From Streptomyces sp. WAC 04229 (GTDB lineage: Bacteria; Actinomycetota; Actinomycetes; Streptomycetales; Streptomycetaceae), in the NCBI RefSeq assembly GCF_003947455.1, contig NZ_QHJH01000004.1, positions 1-64,000 on the forward strand: DNA of 64,000 bases. Reading direction: 5' to 3'. The notes below the pieces were generated by a model. That model was not told the origin of the DNA. It worked only from the letters and a program-made list of their open reading frames with translations, and ran no database searches. The position numbers and the translations under genes were made by a program. Shown piece by piece: positions 62,440 through 64,000 of this stretch (positions within the stretch are counted from its first letter, which is position 1; every line of letters begins with the position of its first letter).

Positions 62440-62468
62440 TCTTGCCTTATCGAAAATGCGAGGCAAGA
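62440..62468. promoter_or_regulatory. Inverted repeat between GntR and FAH-family genes
   Basis: TCTTGCCT and AGGCAAGA are perfect 8-bp arms with a 13-nt spacer. ATTATCGTTAAT (62428-62439) just left of it is a second near-palindrome, and this AT-rich stretch stands out in the window. Both lie in the divergent promoter; the GntR regulator is the likely binder. Confidence 0.6.
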
Positions 62469-62504
62469 CTTCGAACGGACATCCCGCACAGCACGGAGGG
62501 CCTC

Positions 62505-63368
62505 ATGCGCCTGGCAGACATCGACGGACGACTGGTGATCAAGGGCCCGGAGGGCTACATCGACGCCGCGGAGGCCAGTGGCGGCCGCTTCGGCCCGGAC
62601 GCGCAGTCGGCGCTGACCGAATGGGAGGCGTTCTCCTCCTGGGCCGGGGAGTTCCTGGCGTCACCGCAGGCCGCCAAGGCCCCTGTGGTCGGCACGGACA
62701 CCCGCACGGTGTGGGGACCACCGGTCCCCCGGCCCGCCCAGATCTTCGCGGTCGGCCTGAACTACCGTGACCACATCGCCGAGTCGAAGCTGGACGTACC
62801 GACCGAACCGGCGGTGTTCACCAAGTTCCGCACCTCCCTGACCGGCAACGAGGCGGCCGTCACCCTGCCCGACGGCCTGGTCGACTGGGAGGCCGAGCTC
62901 GTCGCCGTCATCGGCCGGCACTGCCACCACGCGACCCGTGAGACGGCGTGGTCCTACGTGGCCGGGCTGACCGTGGGGCAGGACCTCTCCGAACGCCGCC
63001 TGCAACTGACGGGGCCCGCACCGCAGTTCTCCCTCGGCAAGTCCCACCCGGGCTTCGCCCCGATCGGCCCGGAACTCGTCACCACCGACGAGTTCGCCGA
63101 CCCGGACGACCTGGAACTGGGCTGCCGGCTCGAAGGCGGCGAGGTCCTGCAGAAGAGCCGCACCTCCGCGATGGTCTTCGACGTCCCCGAACTCGTCGCC
63201 CGCCTGTCGGCCGTGTGCCCCCTGCTCCCCGGCGACCTGATCTTCACCGGCACCCCGGCCGGTGTCGGCGGCGCCCGCACCCCGCAGAAGTTCCTCGCCC
63301 CCGGAGACGTCCTGGTCACCTGGATCGAGGGCATCGGCACCCTGCGCAACCCGATGCTCGCCCCCTGA
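62505..63368 (+). CDS. Fumarylacetoacetate hydrolase (FAH) family protein
   Basis: The 287-residue protein has the FAH core: IFAVGLNYRDHIAE, DGLVDWEAELVAVIG with the metal-binding acidic residues, VAGLTVGQDLSER and IFTGTPAGVG. The family covers 2-hydroxyhexa-2,4-dienoate hydratases, fumarylpyruvate hydrolases and meta-cleavage decarboxylases, acting after ring opening. ATG 62505 has GGAGGG four bases upstream. Directly followed by a VOC dioxygenase-like gene, it probably starts a meta-cleavage operon. Confidence 0.88.
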   Translation: MRLADIDGRLVIKGPEGYIDAAEASGGRFGPDAQSALTEWEAFSSWAGEFLASPQAAKAPVVGTDTRTVWGPPVPRPAQIFAVGLNYRDHIAESKLDVPTEPAVFTKFRTSLTGNEAAVTLPDGLVDWEAELVAVIGRHCHHATRETAWSYVAGLTVGQDLSERRLQLTGPAPQFSLGKSHPGFAPIGPELVTTDEFADPDDLELGCRLEGGEVLQKSRTSAMVFDVPELVARLSAVCPLLPGDLIFTGTPAGVGGARTPQKFLAPGDVLVTWIEGIGTLRNPMLAP

Positions 63369-63449
63369 CCCGCCCGCGAGGCCGTGCGCCGACCGTCGAC
63401 CCCGATGTCCGCACCGCGCCGTCCCGCCGATCCGAAAGAGCCGCGAACC

Positions 63450-64000
63450 ATGTCACTGCACCGACTGACCCAGATCGTCATGGGTGTGCCGAACGTCGAG
63501 CGGACGGCCGCCTACTACGCCGACTTCGGCCTCACCCCTGCCTCCGACACCTCCGGCATTCCCGCGGAGGCACCCCGCACGTTCTCGACCGTCGACGGCG
63601 GGGAGCAGCTGCGCATCGTCCACGCGTCCCGGCGCCGCCTGGTCGAGCTGGGCGTGGGCGCCGACAACCCCGACGACCTCGACCGGGTCGCCGCCTCCCT
63701 CGCCCGGCTGGACGTTCCCGCACACCGCACGCCCGACAGCGTGACGGCCGTCGACCCGGGCACCGAGGTCCTGGTCCGCGTGGAGCTCGCCCCGCGCCTG
63801 TCGCAGAGTCCGGCCCCGGTCGCCCCGTACAACGCGCCCGGCGTCACCGCCCGCCTGCACGAGCGGGCACCCGGCATCCTGCGCGAGGACAAGGTCCGCC
63901 CCCGCAAGCTCGGGCACGTTGTCCTCGGCTCCACCGACCAGGAGACCTCCCAGCGCTTCTTCCTGGAAGGCATCGGGTTCAGGGTCAGCGACACCGTCAG
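63450..64000 (+). CDS. VOC family extradiol dioxygenase-like protein, C-terminus beyond window
   Basis: From ATG 63450 the frame runs off the window after about 183 residues. MSLHRLTQIVMGVPNVERTAAYYADFGL is a VOC-fold start and LGHVVLGSTDQETSQRFFLEGIGF begins a second module, with His in the metal position of a BphC-like extradiol enzyme. The first module lacks an obvious metal ligand, as in true two-domain type I extradiol dioxygenases. With the FAH protein and the flavin monooxygenase it suggests catabolism of a catechol-type aromatic. Confidence 0.8.
   Translation, partial: MSLHRLTQIVMGVPNVERTAAYYADFGLTPASDTSGIPAEAPRTFSTVDGGEQLRIVHASRRRLVELGVGADNPDDLDRVAASLARLDVPAHRTPDSVTAVDPGTEVLVRVELAPRLSQSPAPVAPYNAPGVTARLHERAPGILREDKVRPRKLGHVVLGSTDQETSQRFFLEGIGFRVSDTV

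Noticed and set aside
60183..62504. Long plus-strand frame preceding and in phase with the FAH-family gene
   Set aside because: It is antisense to two clear regulator genes; family homology begins only at the ATG 62505, which has its own ribosome binding site.

Overview
The window is high-GC actinobacterial DNA and most likely comes from a Streptomyces chromosome. The third-position GC bias, the GTG/TTG starts, the GlgC/GlgA pair, the Rpf-LysM-M23 wall hydrolase, the SpoIIE/GAF/ATPase phosphatase and the CcsB protein all fit that genus. There are no rRNA or tRNA genes and no CRISPR array.

Layout. (1) 1-15.8 kb looks like ordinary chromosomal background: a partial WS/DGAT acyltransferase, a secreted GH2 + GH92 glycosidase operon under LacI-like operators, glgC and a GT4 glycogen/maltose-1-phosphate synthase, a FhuF-type 2Fe-2S protein, a DMT transporter, a wall hydrolase, 6-phosphogluconate dehydrogenase, a proline-rich protein, an Asp/Glu racemase-like protein, a GNAT protein and panD. 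(2) 15.9-40.4 kb is a catabolic island. On the minus strand are a PucR regulator, a PuuB-like FAD oxidoreductase, an amine-dehydrogenase-like protein and an APC permease. On the plus strand are an XRE-cupin regulator and a tight operon: Baeyer-Villiger monooxygenase, alpha/beta hydrolase, flavin amine oxidase, membrane protein, aldehyde dehydrogenase, alcohol dehydrogenase and class III aminotransferase. Two acyl-CoA ligases, an acyl-CoA dehydrogenase with an APH-like kinase, a DUF485/symporter pair and a PhyH dioxygenase follow. (3) 40.4-49.5 kb holds a lipid kinase, a SpoIIE phosphatase, a TetR regulator, a self-sufficient CYP102-type P450 and a divergent zinc alcohol dehydrogenase. (4) 49.5-53.9 kb is a scar zone: a second amine oxidase behind a decayed hydrolase, an orphan ccsB flanked by gene tails, an integrase fragment, and decayed copies of the panD 5' end and the pucR 3' end. 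(5) 53.9-64 kb is a second catabolic cluster: two amidohydrolases, a flavin reductase with an acyl-CoA-dehydrogenase-fold monooxygenase, a FAH-family hydrolase and an extradiol-type VOC protein, with IclR, CdaR/PucR and GntR regulators.

How the genes work together. The 23.1-30.1 kb operon encodes, in one transcript, the enzyme classes needed to turn a (cyclo)alkyl amine into a ketone, a lactone, a hydroxy acid, an oxo acid and a dicarboxylic acid. This is the logic of the known cyclohexylamine/cyclohexanone (chn) pathway. CoA ligases and an acyl-CoA dehydrogenase for the next steps lie just downstream.

The strongest unexplained signal is a 49-bp promoter module: an inverted repeat GTGCA-N3-TGCAC with a third half-site GGTGC starting exactly 30 bp after the module start. 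It occurs four times, upstream of the amine dehydrogenase, the monooxygenase operon, the PhyH dioxygenase and the second amine oxidase. A separate 17-bp operator occurs twice. Together they define a small regulon that appears to have been duplicated and partly eroded in place.
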